The notes: generated by a model not told the origin, from the letters alone. 64,000 nt of DNA from Diphasiastrum complanatum (GCA_029204225.1 MU831910.1:1-64000), one strand, 5' to 3'; positions 9,962 to 21,519 are shown, counted from the stretch's first letter. Translations and numbers: made by a program.

Positions 9962-10737
9962 AGCCAGTCAGATTCGCCATCAAACTGGCAGATCAATCCT
10001 GTGTGAAACCAAAAGGTGTAGTTGCTGATATTCCCATAAAGATAGCAGGCATGTAGTATGTGATTACTTTTGTGGTCATGGATATACCTGAATCTCCATC
10101 TGCATACCGTATTTTACTGGGAAGACCATGGTTGAGGGCTACGCAAGTAGTACACAACTGGGATACAAGAAAACTCACCTTTGAGGACAGAGAACAGGCT
10201 GTAAAGGTAGAACCAGCCACATGGGCGATGAAACCTATTGCACCCAAAGCTGATGACTGATCATCCATGACAAATCATACGATTGATCGCCCAAGGCCAG
10301 CCAAGGGAGGTCACTATCATTCATAGAGGGATGTCATGAGATGGACGGATGCATTAGCAACTATTTACTGCCAGGCATGTCAATATGAATTAGATCTTGA
10401 ACCGAGTACATCTTCACCCAAATGTTACACTATGGACACACCAATCACATTTGGAGTAAATATGATAAACGTAGCATGGCTGTCAGCGGAGCCGATTGAG
10501 AACCTAGTGGACGATGATCTAGTCCCTTGGCAACATGCTCTAACTTATAATAAGGAGATTGAGCTGACTGATGAACAAGTCCTATACCACATGGACCCAG
10601 ATTGTTACAGAACCAAGAAGGTACCAGCTCAACCACCACAAAGCTCTGATATGGCGAAAGTCTCAAGGATCGGACCACCCAAGACACCTGCGAATAAGAA
10701 GAATCAGTTGAAGCAACGCTACAACTAGGTGATCCAA
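9905..10737 (+). pseudogene. Gypsy aspartic protease region
   Basis: Joined directly to the Copia gag is a Gypsy retropepsin-like domain: VRFAIKLADQS, VVADIPIKIAG, then after a TAG stop (10054-10056) FVVMDIPESPSAY and LLGRPWLRATQVVHNWD (about 10060-10170). The following frame 10336-10728 is the spacer between protease and RT, with WLSAEPIENLVDDD. The RT is not reached, because the sequence stops at the inverted LTR-A. It may be the LTR-A element's own protease, since it has the orientation expected for an element whose 5' LTR is at 3844; that link is inference. Confidence 0.7.
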
Positions 10738-11551
10738 TGGAGTGACCTATCTTTCGTAGTATAGCCCTTCCGCCTGTCAACAAAGGTTAGATCACTAGAT
10801 AGGTGCCTAACTATGCATAGATGCTACTTTTAGTTAATTTCCTACTTTCTTCCTTGACTCTACTCACCACTATACTACTCCTCTTTAACTCTACTCCTCT
10901 ACACTAACATTCAGCATAGTTCTGGTTGAAGGGAAGGGATGGAGAAGAAGAGATTGAGAAGAGAAGAGAAAGAGAGAGAAAGAGAATGAGGGTGGAGATT
11001 AGCTCAAATGCTCCTTATGCTTGCTAATGGAAAAACATTCACTATGGCAAACAATAAAACATGAAAATAGAAAGCAATAGAAAACACAACCAAGAGCAAT
11101 AGCAAGTAGTGAATAGCAAATGAGGATGCTTCTCTTCCAAAAATGGTAGAGTTTCCTCCTTCTCATTAAGCATGGAAATAGTGTACAAATGGTGCCTTTT
11201 TATAAAATGGGGAAGGCCCTTGCCCCTCAATCTTATTGGCTAATATTCACAATGATCCTAACCATTCATCTTGGACCCAACTTGATCCAAGGGTCCACAA
11301 AAAGTACATTAGAAATCACAAGATTCATATGAGTCCCAATTTGGACCCAACTCTAAAAGGTGATCTCTAAGCTTAAAAATGACATTGGGCCTCTAGTTTT
11401 ATTTAATTTACAAGGCCCAAGTCAAGTTTATTTTATTTACAACTTCAATTGCGTGTTCATTGGGCCATGGGCGTGCAGAATGCCATGCCCTCGCAACACA
11501 TTTTATCGGAGGATTTTATTTATTTACACTTTGTTGGGAATACCTCCAACA
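10738..11551 (-). repeat. LTR-A, right copy (inverted)
   Basis: This is the reverse complement of the LTR at 3844-4670, read on the minus strand from TGTTGGAGGTATTCC (ending at plus position 11551) to about CACTCCA. Clear homology covers 10749-11551; the last 11 bases toward 10738 are weak. The TATA box is retained on the minus strand near 11200. There is no recognisable PBS beyond it. Confidence 0.85.
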
Positions 11552-11556
11552 GCCTA
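11552..11556 (+). repeat. Target-site duplication (gccta), right copy
   Basis: This matches 3839-3843 exactly and is followed by the continuation of the interrupted Copia frame. Confidence 0.85.
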
Positions 11557-11586
11557 ATTTCAAAGTCTATGTTGATAGGAACATGA
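11557..11586 (+). pseudogene. Last codons of the interrupted Copia
   Basis: Continuing the frame that stopped at 3843 gives I-S-K-S-M-L-I-G-T-stop. This matches the LGVISKAM and LGVLSKSM C-termini of the Copia copies at 57602 and 63348. This short stretch proves that the 7.7 kb segment is an insertion. Confidence 0.85.
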
Positions 11587-11600
11587 ATTATAAGGAGGAC
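11587..11600 (+). other. Polypurine tract
   Basis: attataaggaggac lies between the Copia stop codon and the LTR start TGTGAAG, in the normal position of the plus-strand primer. Confidence 0.65.
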
Positions 11601-12329
11601 TGTGAAGATTATTAAAATATTATCTTCCTATCTCGAGTTTGGGGTCATGTCCATAGTGATTTCCACTAGAATTCATGTTGTACATAAGAGGAGTGTGAAT
11701 TGAGCACATATCCTTCTAGTGTAGCTCGGATTTGAGTTAGATAGGTTCAATTATGATGACATGCAGATGTTTAGATAGCATGCAAAGTTTTACTGTATGC
11801 ATGCAAGCCACATGCAATCAGTGCATGCAACATGCAAAGTAGTTTCTGTGATCTACACATGTCTAGGCAGTTTTATGAGTTGACATGCAGTACATGCAAC
11901 ATACATGCATGCAGTTACACATGTGGATCTCTGGTAGGTGAATTAGTTCAGTTAAGTGGACTTTTCATGCAACTCCACTGTAGGAATTCGAGTCTCTCTC
12001 ATGTAGGGAAAGTTGGGCATGTTTTGCCATATTGTGAATATTGAGATTTTGGTGTTTTGGACTCATTCTCTCTCTACGCGAGTTTTCTATGCTTGACTTT
12101 CTCTCTCTACCCGAGAGCAGCCTCTTTTTCCCATACTGAACACTTAGAATTATTTCTGACATTCATTTCTCATAGTGAAGAGTTGGATTTTTTCATCAGA
12201 GGTATGCCATTGTGCTCTTGCCTTAGATTTTTCAAGCATACTGTTCTTTGATCAATCTTGTGCAATCACAACACCTCAGTCAGATCTTGTAGGGTGTGGG
12301 ATGAAGTTCACACTGCTAAAAACTTCACA
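11601..12329 (+). repeat. Copia LTR-D, shared by two internal regions
   Basis: This 729-bp LTR (TGTGAAGATT...AACTTCACA; the ends form an inverted repeat TGTGAAG/CTTCACA). It has a PPT and Copia 3' end on its left and a PBS, leader and gag on its right. It is therefore both the 3' LTR of the left Copia and the 5' LTR of the right one. It contains many ATGCATG/CATGCAT stretches (11760-11915). Confidence 0.8.
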
Positions 12330-12341
12330 TGGTATCAGAGC
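12330..12341 (+). other. Primer-binding site, tRNA-iMet
   Basis: TGGTATCAGAGC immediately follows LTR-D. It defines a second, right-hand Copia internal region. Confidence 0.9.
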
Positions 12342-13072
12342 TTCATGCTTTGAAGAGGTGAGGGTGTATACATCAGATCATCAGTGTTTTTGCTTGCAAG
12401 AACTCGGATTTGGGAGAGGGATTCAAACTCACTAAGAAATAAGCAATATGTGGATCAAATCAAGGCTGATCTGATCCAGCGGAGCTCTGTACGGACAGAG
12501 AGCTCACACATGTGAAATCAGCCCTCATTAATGAGTGCTACTTCTCAAGGAATGATAAAAATATGATGTTCTATAGCTTGTTGGATAGGTATTGGAGAGT
12601 AGAATGTATTGCTCTTGTTTTTAAATCAATTTGATTTTTTTTTAGAAGAGTTTTAGGCAATCAGAGAGTTTGAGAGGGTACTTAACTCGTGGGATATGCC
12701 AAAATGAGCACACATGTGTCTTTTTCACCATTTTCGTCAATTTTCACTATCAATCAAGTAGAATTGGATAGAAGTGAGTGTTTTGAGATCTTAGACATTT
12801 TATTTCACACATATTATTGTGTTTGAGTTGAAAGGAAGTTCCTAGAGAATTTATAAGTACTTTAAAACTCGTGGAAGAGATAGACTTCTTGCTTGCATGT
12901 GCTTCTTCTTTTGTGACTGAAACAAGATCCAAATTCAAGATAGATTGATTTTAGAATTTGTTCTCACATATGTTGCTAGATTTCATAGGGTGGATCAACA
13001 TCCGTGTTAGATCTAGATTGAGATAGCAAGCAACTCCATTTTTTATCATTACTAGAATTTCTCACCAAGAAG
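12342..13072 (+). other. Copia 5' leader
   Basis: This is a non-coding leader between the PBS and the gag start. It contains the near-palindrome CACACATGTG at about 12505. No other feature is seen. Confidence 0.55.
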
Positions 13073-13560
13073 ATGTCTTCATCTGGTTCACATTTCTTAG
13101 AAATCTATACATGTACCACTGCCAAGGAAGCTTGGGAGACTCTAAAAATAATTTATAAAATCAAAAATGCTTCTAGATTGCTTACACTTAGAAATCAAAT
13201 ATTTCTAAGTTATCAGAGAGTAGATGAGAGTGCTTCATCATATGTCATGAGAGTTAAGGATCTTCATCAAGAGTTAGTTGGTATTAGTGATGCTCTTAAG
13301 AACACTGAACTTGCTCAAGTAGTCCTAAATGGACTTAGAGATGAGTATGACAATATTGTACGAACTTATGCTGCCAGGGAGGATCTTCCATCCTTGGGGA
13401 CACTGTAAGGTGTTCTCATTGCTGAAGAAGTAGGCAAGAGAACAAGATGCTGAGGATCAACAGACTTTCATTGAAAGATGGTGGAGATGACAAAGCACTC
13501 TTCATCAGAGACAAGTCAAGAGGCAAGGGCAAAGGACAACAACACTTCAAGAAGGACAAA
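13073..13560 (+). pseudogene. Copia gag remnant
   Basis: The frame 13073-13408 begins MSSSGSHF and goes straight into the middle of Copia gag (TAKEAWETLKIIYK, RLLTLRNQIF, YVMRVKDLHQEL, LAQVVLNGLRDEYDN). The N-terminal NYSLWKVRMES block is therefore deleted. A stop ends it at 13406-13408. A shifted frame continues with SLKDGGDDKALF and SRGKGKGQ, the Gly/Lys-rich linker before the knuckle. At about 13560 it meets a minus-strand transposase-like sequence. It is non-functional. Confidence 0.7.
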
Positions 13561-14500
13561 GACTCCAATGTGCCATTAAACACAAGTGCTCCAACAAGAT
13601 GAACCTGAATAAAATCTACCTTGCGCAAATTTTATGGCACTCTAACAAAATGAGGTAACATTGTTTTCTTCTTATCCATGCCATTGATGGCAAGGCCCAG
13701 ATACTTTTGTGGACATTCCAAACATTTCTTTCGATGTTTCGCCAACTTTTGTCTTTTAATTGTTTGTTGATCTATGTGCACTTGAAGCGCTTTTGCAGCA
13801 TTCACTACAAATACAATTAAAATATTCAATAAAATTATGATAATATCATAACATCGATAATTTGAAAATTCAAAAATCAGAAAAAATAAATAAAGCTTTA
13901 AAACTATTGAAAGTTAATTAGTTTTTACCTTTCTCATCACTGGTCTTTGCTAGTTGTTTGACAGATTTTAACAACTCGCAAGTCAAACACACTATCATTT
14001 GTGATTTTTTAAGAATCTTCACCAAACCAAAATCTCTCTTCCAAATCCTAAGAAAGTATGATTAACTTAAATAGATAAAAATTTTTGTCTTACCGAACTC
14101 CTTGTACATCAAAAATATCTTCAATTTTGTAAAATTATCTGGCAAGTAAAAACATAACGAATTGGTAATTTCTCTCCATGCACATCCACAAAATGCTTTA
14201 GCCAAGCTGTAGCATTCAAAGCATCAAGAGACACAATTCTATCCTGCAATGATCCTTGCAAGTTGAATCTTTTTGAAGTCGTGCGTGCATTCTTTGAAGA
14301 TGAGAATTTCCAATTACATGAACAACTTTGTAGGCTTTTCGACAAACCTCCGTTGCATTTAGAAAATATGCATACGATTTTTTGTCAGGTCTCACTATTG
14401 CACACAAACAGTACTTCTTTTCATTTTTAAAGTTGGATCTCAATTCCTCGATCTCCTTGTTGTTGTATTTCTATAAGCAAGAGGATGAACAACAAATAAT
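13560..14500 (-). pseudogene. Transposase-like remnant (family uncertain)
   Basis: On the minus strand several short frames read like one protein split by a possible intron and frameshifts: KKYCLCAIVRPDKK, EVCRKAYKVVHVIGNS (about 14270-14440), TAWLKHFVDVHGEKLPI (about 14150-14215), and, after a stretch that could be an intron (about 13810-13930), INGMDKKKTMLPHF (13650-13690) and IQVHLVGALVFNG. The GMD-x-x-KT-x-LPHF block resembles the catalytic region of a widespread, poorly characterised DDE-type transposase family. I cannot name it with confidence. It is truncated at about 13560 by the Copia gag. Confidence 0.35.
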
Positions 14501-15639
14501 ACATCGTACCTTCTAAATCTCCTGTCTTGTAATCAATTGTTTTTGACGTTTTGTTAAAATAGGTGAAGATTTCAAGTCTCTCTTATATCTTTCCTTTCTT
14601 TTGAAGTCAGATTTGTAAATGGATCTTGTGGCACTTGTATAGTTGCTTGAATAGGTTAAGAAGGTGTGGGAATATCTGTCTGAACATCAGATTGTTAATT
14701 TACCTCAGTTGGTCTGCAGTGTCAGAAGAATCAAAATTTTTATAAATATAGTTCTTTTGGATTTGATCGGATTCAAGATTTGAGAAATAAAACTTCTTCG
14801 AATATGACGTGTAGTCGAACCCCACATTTTTAAACGTTGCCTCAAGAGGCAGCAGCCACGCCCTGTAGAGGCAACTTTCAGAAATGTGGGGGTCGGCCAC
14901 ATGTCGGAATTGCCGCTACCTTCGACATACATGGCAATTTGTGAAAGGCACTCTACCCTTTCTGTCTACAGCCCGGCCGAAAAATGAAAAATGGTAGGTC
15001 TAGGATGTTTGAAAACAAGATTTTCAGTTGCTTATGCGTTGAAATGGTGATAAGCACCTTTCCACTCCACTCTTTTTGTGAAATTCTGGTGTCAGAGATT
15101 TGTATTGTTGAAAAACATAGCTATTCGATGAAGCGAAGGGATGGAAATCGGTGCAAAAGAGAAAGAGCAGGAGAGAGAATACTTTGCCTAATTGCTGCTC
15201 CAACTGATAGTACCACATCATGAACTACAGAATGCCACAAATCTACAAAAGAGCAGGGCATAACAATCAACAGTGAGGCACATTACTCCATTTAGTCATT
15301 TTCCATGGAGTAGCTTTTAGTTGGGGGAGGGGGGGAGCCTCACATCTTGCGAGCACGGTGGCCCTCCTGACCACATTTTTTTTTTTCAAATGGCTGCCCG
15401 GACGCCACGTTTCCAGGCAACCAGTTTTTATCCCATAAGCAATCCTACAAGGGAACTGGGAGGGGATATATAGAGAAACCCACCCAATGCCTTGCATGTG
15501 TGTGTGTGTGACCCTAGGTGCCCGACGTCACCTGCCCAGCCTGGCTTGCCCCGGCTTCGTCACCTGGTTGCCCGAGACCGCTCGGGACCATAGCCCACAG
15601 CGCCACCATCCATATCTAATGATTTTATCATCAAAATCA
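14500..15639. other. No gene recognised
   Basis: Short frames here show no family motif I recognise. A locally GC-rich block (about 15300-15600), including a (TG) run near 15500, contrasts with the AT-rich surroundings and may belong to an unidentified repeat. Confidence 0.4.
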
Positions 15640-16260
15640 GCAAAACGATACCAATTCTTCAAACAGCAGTTGTAAAACCTGCTGGGCCTCTATATGATCA
15701 AATTGATCAAATGTTTAGTTGTTTTTCCAAAAGACTAAGACGCAAGAAGACATTTTCTTTACCAGTACTTCAGAGCATTGTTGAAGAATCATACATGCCA
15801 AAGCCAAATGTGTCGTTAATTGGATACACATATGATTTTCGTGAATATATTAAGACGTCCAATAAAATTTCTATGGGGCAAACAATTTTCAAGTTCAGTT
15901 TCATGGCCACTTGTTGAAGGAGTACGGTTTTTGCTCAATATGCCATCTAGTCAAATCAAGCTTACTGTGTTGTCTCCCTTGAAGTTCATCCAAAAAGAAC
16001 AAAAAGCACAAAGAGAGCATCGTGAGGTTGATCCATTTGCCTCATTAAATTTTTTTGGAATCAAGGAATCAATTTTTTCATGAGTTTGATCAGCAGTGGT
16101 GGATGGACTTTTTCGAGAAACAAAAAATTAGTTTGCTCAATTTCGAACATGCATCAACAACTGAAGAATTTCATTGGCATCATAAATTAGGAACTTCAAC
16201 TACAATTGTTGTAACCTACCACGAGATAATGATTTCTTGCAGCTTGTGAAAAGTGAGAAA
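15640..16260 (+). pseudogene. Unassigned coding-like remnant
   Basis: Overlapping plus-strand frames read as one decayed protein: PLYDQIDQMFSCF, PKPNVSLIGYTYDFREYI (about 15800-15860), a shifted FQFHGHLLKEYGF segment, then VDPFASLNFFGIKE and HEFDQQWWMDFFE (about 16030-16115). Conserved-looking Trp and Phe residues persist across the shifts. It may be the C-terminal part of the same transposase-like family as 13560-14500, here in the opposite orientation; that is a guess. Confidence 0.3.
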
Positions 16261-17994
16261 CGTGAAATTGATGTGGGCTTAGGGAAGAATAGGCAAAGTG
16301 TAAAAGCTACAAAAATGAAGCGGCATGGCGATCTGAATGAAATCCAAATTGGAAGCCTTGTTGCACTTCTAGCTTCAGAAAACAATGAACTTTGAAAAAA
16401 AAAAATGTATAATATAATTTAAGCCCTTTTGTACTTTAATGGTGTTTGGACTTTCAAAAATCAGGTGTTGTATTAAAATGTTATGTGGTATGTAATTATG
16501 ATGGTTTTATGAAATTTGCAAAAAAAAAAACTTATAGTGGTTCATAAAAAATAGGCACTTTTTGACATTTTTTTTTTAAATGCAAGTTAGAGAATCCTTT
16601 AAAAAAATCATGATTTTGGCCTAAAACTAGGACCATTAAAAAATACCGAAAAAAGTTACTCTTTTTTAGGTCAAAGTCCCAAAACAAATGCCATCGTGTT
16701 ACTCCCACCCCATGTTTTCTTTCTACAAGAAGCCATCCAAATGGGAAGTTCCAACAAATGATGTGATTTTGTAATCCCAGACAAGAACATTGCTCCAACA
16801 CCTGCGAAATTGGCAAGCATTTTAGTGCGAAGAATGTTGCCGATGTTTTTGGCCAAAAACAAGGGACGAGTTTTAGTAGAGCGGAAAACTCAGAAACCCA
16901 TGACTATAAAAGACCAAGGCATAGGACAAAAATATCAAAAATAGCACAAGCACGTATAGAGAAAGCCCTAACCATGAGTGCAAAGAACTTGCTATACTCA
17001 GCATAGAAAATACTTTCTTTGTCATGGCTCAGACAATCAAAATCTTAAAAAAGTTCAAAATCTGCACAAAAATATTGTTTTCTAATCAAATTTTTTGTTA
17101 AAAATTTACTCATCAAACATGAATTTCAAAGAAATTTTTGGTAAAATTCTAATAAAATAACAATAATAAATTGTCTCTTTTGTCAGATTTTGAGTGAGCT
17201 TTTCGAGAAATTAAGAATGTCGAAGATTTCTTTTGGATCTCAGACCGGGCTCAAGATGTTTCTTTAAAAGATAAAAACTAATACATGTTTTATTTTACAA
17301 AAGGTGTGAATAACACTAAATTTGATGAACTATTCATCCATATTGATGAGAAGACCGGAGTGTGAGGGCATCTGACACAATGTGATTGATATCCTAAGAT
17401 GTGTTTGATTGCACATAGATCTATCTTGCATAGGATACAAGCAATCTAGCTCCAAAAATCTAAAGCAAGAGCACTCTACACATGCATCTATCACATACCA
17501 TTCATCACACATAATGACAGGCAACTTTGGATGAAAAGAACTAAGTATAAAATTGGCTTGATCTCATGTAGAGAGAGAATGCTATATCAAGCTCTAGAGT
17601 AGAGTGAGAATGTGAAAAATAATCTAAGTGTTGGAGCATGCTATCTCCAAATCTCTCATCAAAAAACTAAGTGTGGACTCAATCTCACTCTCACTCATAG
17701 TAGCTCGGGATCCATGAAGAGTAATAATGGAGTACAATGATTGGACCTCTCTAAAATCACCTCTTACCATGGTTGGACCACCTAAGTGCCACCTCTTACA
17801 ATGGTTGGACCATTTTGGTGCATCTTACAATATGATTGGTCCAGTGGCAAATGAAATCAAGAGGTGCTATGTCACTAGACCTCTACCATCAAGCCAAGTG
17901 TAAGTAGCCTACACGATCACAATCTAATCCAACTCTAAATTTATCACAATCATTTATTTACAAGTGTACAATGAGTGGTTTTAATAGAGGACCC
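16261..17994. other. No gene recognised
   Basis: This is AT-rich intergenic sequence with A/T homopolymers. The part at 17530-17990 has repeated ggttggacca phrases and resembles LTR or leader sequence, but no ends, PBS or PPT could be fixed. Confidence 0.35.
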
Positions 17995-18003
17995 CCAACC
18001 TCA

Positions 18004-18457
18004 AGATATATAACTTTTACAGTTTCACACCAATTGCCTAGCCAGTATTTTGATTTTCTCTAAATGAGAATTCATGTCATCTTCGTTGCCCATCTTTGCA
18101 TTTGCTAGAAGCCTCTACAGAAGTAGAATGTTCACCATTTCTTGTGTCTCATAGGCCTGCTTCAGCGTCGTCCAGACCTTCTCAAAAGTTAGCATATCTC
18201 ACCTTGTTGATCCCTGCATCTCCAAGAGATAGGCAGATCATCAAATATGCTTTTCTATTCTGAGCTTCCCAAGCTTCCGCCATCGCTGGATTCACAACAA
18301 TGCCCTCCTCATCATGCTCAATGACCTTGCTCCCCTTGACTATGTGCCATAGCTCTCTTTCTTTGAGTATGAACCTCATTTTCCAACTCTAGTTCGCATA
18401 ATTCATGCCATCGAGCTTCTCAATCGCCCTTGATTCCACATAATTAAATGCCTCCAT
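18004..18457 (-). pseudogene. Copia-type gag (DUF4219/UBN2-like) remnant
   Basis: On the minus strand from ATG at 18457: MEAFNYVESRAIEKLDGMNYAN, a stop where Trp is expected (N-W-S-W), then WKMRFILKERELWHIVKGS, EAWEAQNRKAYLMICLSL, VRYANF, a frameshift region, and MGNEDDMNSHLEKIKILARQL. This is the standard Gag start of a second Copia lineage, distinct from the NYSIWKVRMES family elsewhere in the window. A premature stop and a frameshift make it non-functional. No LTR was assigned. Confidence 0.7.
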
Positions 18458-18769
18458 GGTTGCAACGATCTTTCTACCCTCTTCAAAGTCTCCACTAGTT
18501 CGTCGAAAACTGCTCACAATAGTACTAATGATCATCCTCAATGATGTGGGCCCATAACCTTTGAAGGTACAGGAAAATAAAAGCAATTAATAATGAACTA
18601 ATCAAAGCAATCTATCAAAATGTAAGCAAACATTTACAACAGTACAATCACATAAACAACCTTTGCCAAAAAATGAAGTGTCTTTATAGTCCCTCAATTC
18701 CCATCATGTATACCGTATTACGTGTGTACATATCAAGTTGCACATCACATCAAGAAACTCTAGATGCTA

Positions 18770-19095
18770 CCTTACTTTAAAGTTATATTCATGCTCATCT
18801 GAAACTTGGTCGTTAATCTTAGGCTTACAATTGCTAATACTAACACAAAATAGTAATTTGGGCAACCTCAACTTCCAACTGCTTTTCTCTTTCATTGTAT
18901 GTGAGCCTTGATGGTTGCATTCTTGCTCAACTTGACATTTTTGGAGAGTTTGTAAAGTATGCATGCTTGCTTCTCATTAATCCCTATTATTTCCTTGATA
19001 ATGGGCTTGCTAGTAGGCTTGATTGCATCATCATCAAACTTATGCATTCTAGATTCATCAAACAAGACATCTCTAAAAATGATATATGTTTGAGT
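18770..19095 (-). pseudogene. Copia integrase end / linker fragment
   Basis: The minus strand reads IIFRDVLFDESRMHKFDDD (about 19030-19090) followed by a Lys-rich linker to about 18780. This matches the block after the Copia integrase core (compare VVSRDVIFHED at about 2070). It is isolated and truncated at both ends. Confidence 0.5.
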
Positions 19096-21417
19096 ATGAG
19101 GAACACAAACACGCCTATTAGAATAATTCTTCTCTTAAACATTCAACACCAATTGCATTGATTTATTATTCTCAATAGACAACACAAAACTCAGTATACG
19201 AAATCTTTAAAACTTTCAATCAGTGACAACTTTACATGGTACACAATTACATCCTACATGGAAAAATTTACAAAATTTAAAAAATCTATCACGATCTATG
19301 TATGCATATTGGTCAGATTATTCGCTTATATACTATATATGTGAGTAACTGGAAAACATTATTGTGTAGTACTTTGTTAAAAAAATAATTTTTTATCAAA
19401 CGCAAATATAAAAACAATAACTAATTTCTGAAAAAAATATCACATGGACAATCCACGTGAGAATAATGCAACTGTGGATATTCCACGGACCACAATCATT
19501 AATGTCCTAATCCATCGAAGTGGTTAACAATGATTGTTTTCACATGAATAATCCACAGAAATAACCGCCGCTAGGTGCCTCCCGACTTCCCTCCCAAACA
19601 ATTGCCAGAATTTTCAAATTTATATTCACATGGATAATCCACTCGTGGATTATCTAGACAAATATAAATTTCAACGTCGTTGACCATAGGAACTGGCGGA
19701 ATTGTTAGAGACGTTTCAAAAAATTTGCACAGATAAGGATGTTCCACACGAATATAAATATGAGAAAATCAACTAAGTGTCGCGAGTCGCATGGATACTC
19801 TACGTAGATAAACAAAGAATCTAGTTCTGTGAAAAAGTAGTAAATTCTTCATTTGTAGTCTGTGGAGTCAAAATAAAAGACAACATTAGACATGTTTTAG
19901 ATTACCCACCAAAAGTTTTTTTCTTCTAAAGGATTCAATTGTTAGAACACATTGAAAGGAGTCGCTAATGATAGCATCCAACCATTTTATCAAGTGTTCT
20001 ACACATGAGATTTGCCCAAAAGTTTCATGACTTCTACTTGCCTTGTTGAAGTAGTTGGGTTGGCATTTGCATCTCTTGCAACTTGTATTCTTGAACTACA
20101 TTAATATTGCAAATTCATGACTCTCTCCACCCTTTCCAATAACTATTTCAATCGACATATATTGCTTGCTTTTATTAAGAATTTTTGAAAAGTTGTTTAA
20201 TTCTTGTCCCTAGAATATAGTTGTGTTGCAATTAGAAAAGAAAATCTCTTAATATTGTTGTACACATTTGGGGCAACCTTCAACCCACACTTCAAACACC
20301 TATCTTCTAAAGTTTTACAAATTATTTCTAATGCACTAAAATCACCAAACAATAAAGACAAGAAAAATAAGTCAAAGACTTCAAATTACCATCAGGGATA
20401 CAGCATCCTAGACCCAAAATACTTCTAAGCAAACCTCGAAATTTGAGCCAAAACAATCATTTTTAAAAGACTACATCAATGGCATATTCAACTTCATTCT
20501 ATTCAACATCCCAGTTGATTGCTTTCCATATTTTCTTTGCATACTCAAACTTTAGATAATTTTTGAAATTCCTAAGCAAACTTCCATGAACCCACAATTC
20601 GAGTCATTTGTTTGTATTGATCGTATGGTTTTTCAAAATCAAGGCTTTGTGAGTTTAGGCACTACATATATGATATATATTTTTGGATCAAACAGACAAT
20701 AACAATACTCCTCACTGCTACATACATGACTCCAACTGTTGATAACCTCTTTGGGCTTGGGTGATGATTATGCAACATGGTGCCTCATCTGTGGCTTTGG
20801 GGTTGGCACATCTACCTTATGGGTCTAAAAAATAGTACTTGCATTGTCTATATAATCTTTGAAATTGCACTTATAGAATAGCATTAAAAAATGATATAAG
20901 AAAAAAATTGTTTCTTAAAGTATTCTATATAGAATGGGAAAATTTTAATCTATATCTTGTCTAAAACATATTTTCTAGCTTAATTTAAAAGTTATAAGCT
21001 TAAAGTAGAATATTTTATATATCAAAACATGCATATCATATTAAATTGATTTATTTTGTAGGCTTGCAACCTCCTTGATTTTTTAGGATACTGTTCAACA
21101 CATTTGTAGAATTCCTACTAATTCAATTTTAATGAGGATCTATCAAGTATGTAGAGGCTTTTATCTCTAGACAATCTTCAAAATTACAAAAAAATGAAAA
21201 CAGTTGCAGAACTATAAAGGAATTGAAACAATCTATAGATTTACAAGGCATTTTATGCATACTGCTGGTTCTAAATCTATTTAGGCCCTGAGAATTGAAG
21301 CCTACTATAATCTTGGCCTAATAGGTCAAAGAGTTCAAATTCCATTTCAAGCTTGGATCAATGGTTTGAATTAAATTGGTGCTATTTTGATCCTTGGGGT
21401 CAAGATTCTGATCACAC
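19096..21417. other. No gene recognised
   Basis: This is AT-rich sequence with short frames only. It contains repeated ccacgtgga/tggataatcca phrases at 19440-19800 and the hairpin at 19616-19671. Confidence 0.35.
19616..19671. repeat. 56-bp hairpin
   Basis: The arms aaatttatatt...gataatccac and gtggattatc...aatataaattt pair around a 2-base loop with a 6-base mismatch block. The surrounding 350 bp repeat the ggataatccac/gtggat motif several times. It is possibly a MITE remnant. Confidence 0.55.
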
Positions 21418-21519
21418 CTATTCTGACCCTATATCTATTTTGATTCAACATCTATTTCGACCTAGTGTATATTTTGATCCAACATTTAATTTGACCCTGT
21501 GTCTATTATTGCGATCTTA
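21418..21519 (+). repeat. 17-bp tandem minisatellite
   Basis: Units start at 21418, 21435, 21452, 21469 and 21486, with a partial unit at 21503 and an exact 17-bp period. The approximate consensus is CTATTTTGACCCAACAT. Units differ at several positions, so the array is old. Confidence 0.7.

Larger units (their letters stand above)
3844..11551. mobile_element. Composite LTR element with inverted terminal LTRs, inserted in Copia RNase H end
   Basis: This is a 7708-bp insertion bounded on the left by an LTR reading outward-in as TGTTGAG and on the right by the same LTR family in reverse (ending CCTCCAACA). It is flanked by perfect gccta duplications. Removing it reunites the host Copia frame (NLGL then ISKSM), which fixes both ends to the base. 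Contents left to right: LTR-A (+) with a tRNA-Asp-type PBS and leader, Gypsy gag-protease (-) with its own PBS and LTR stub, Copia LTR plus gag (+), Gypsy protease (+), and LTR-A (-). A normal LTR element has direct LTRs, so the arrangement is anomalous. By eye the two LTRs are roughly 90-95 percent identical, so the event is not recent. Confidence 0.8.
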
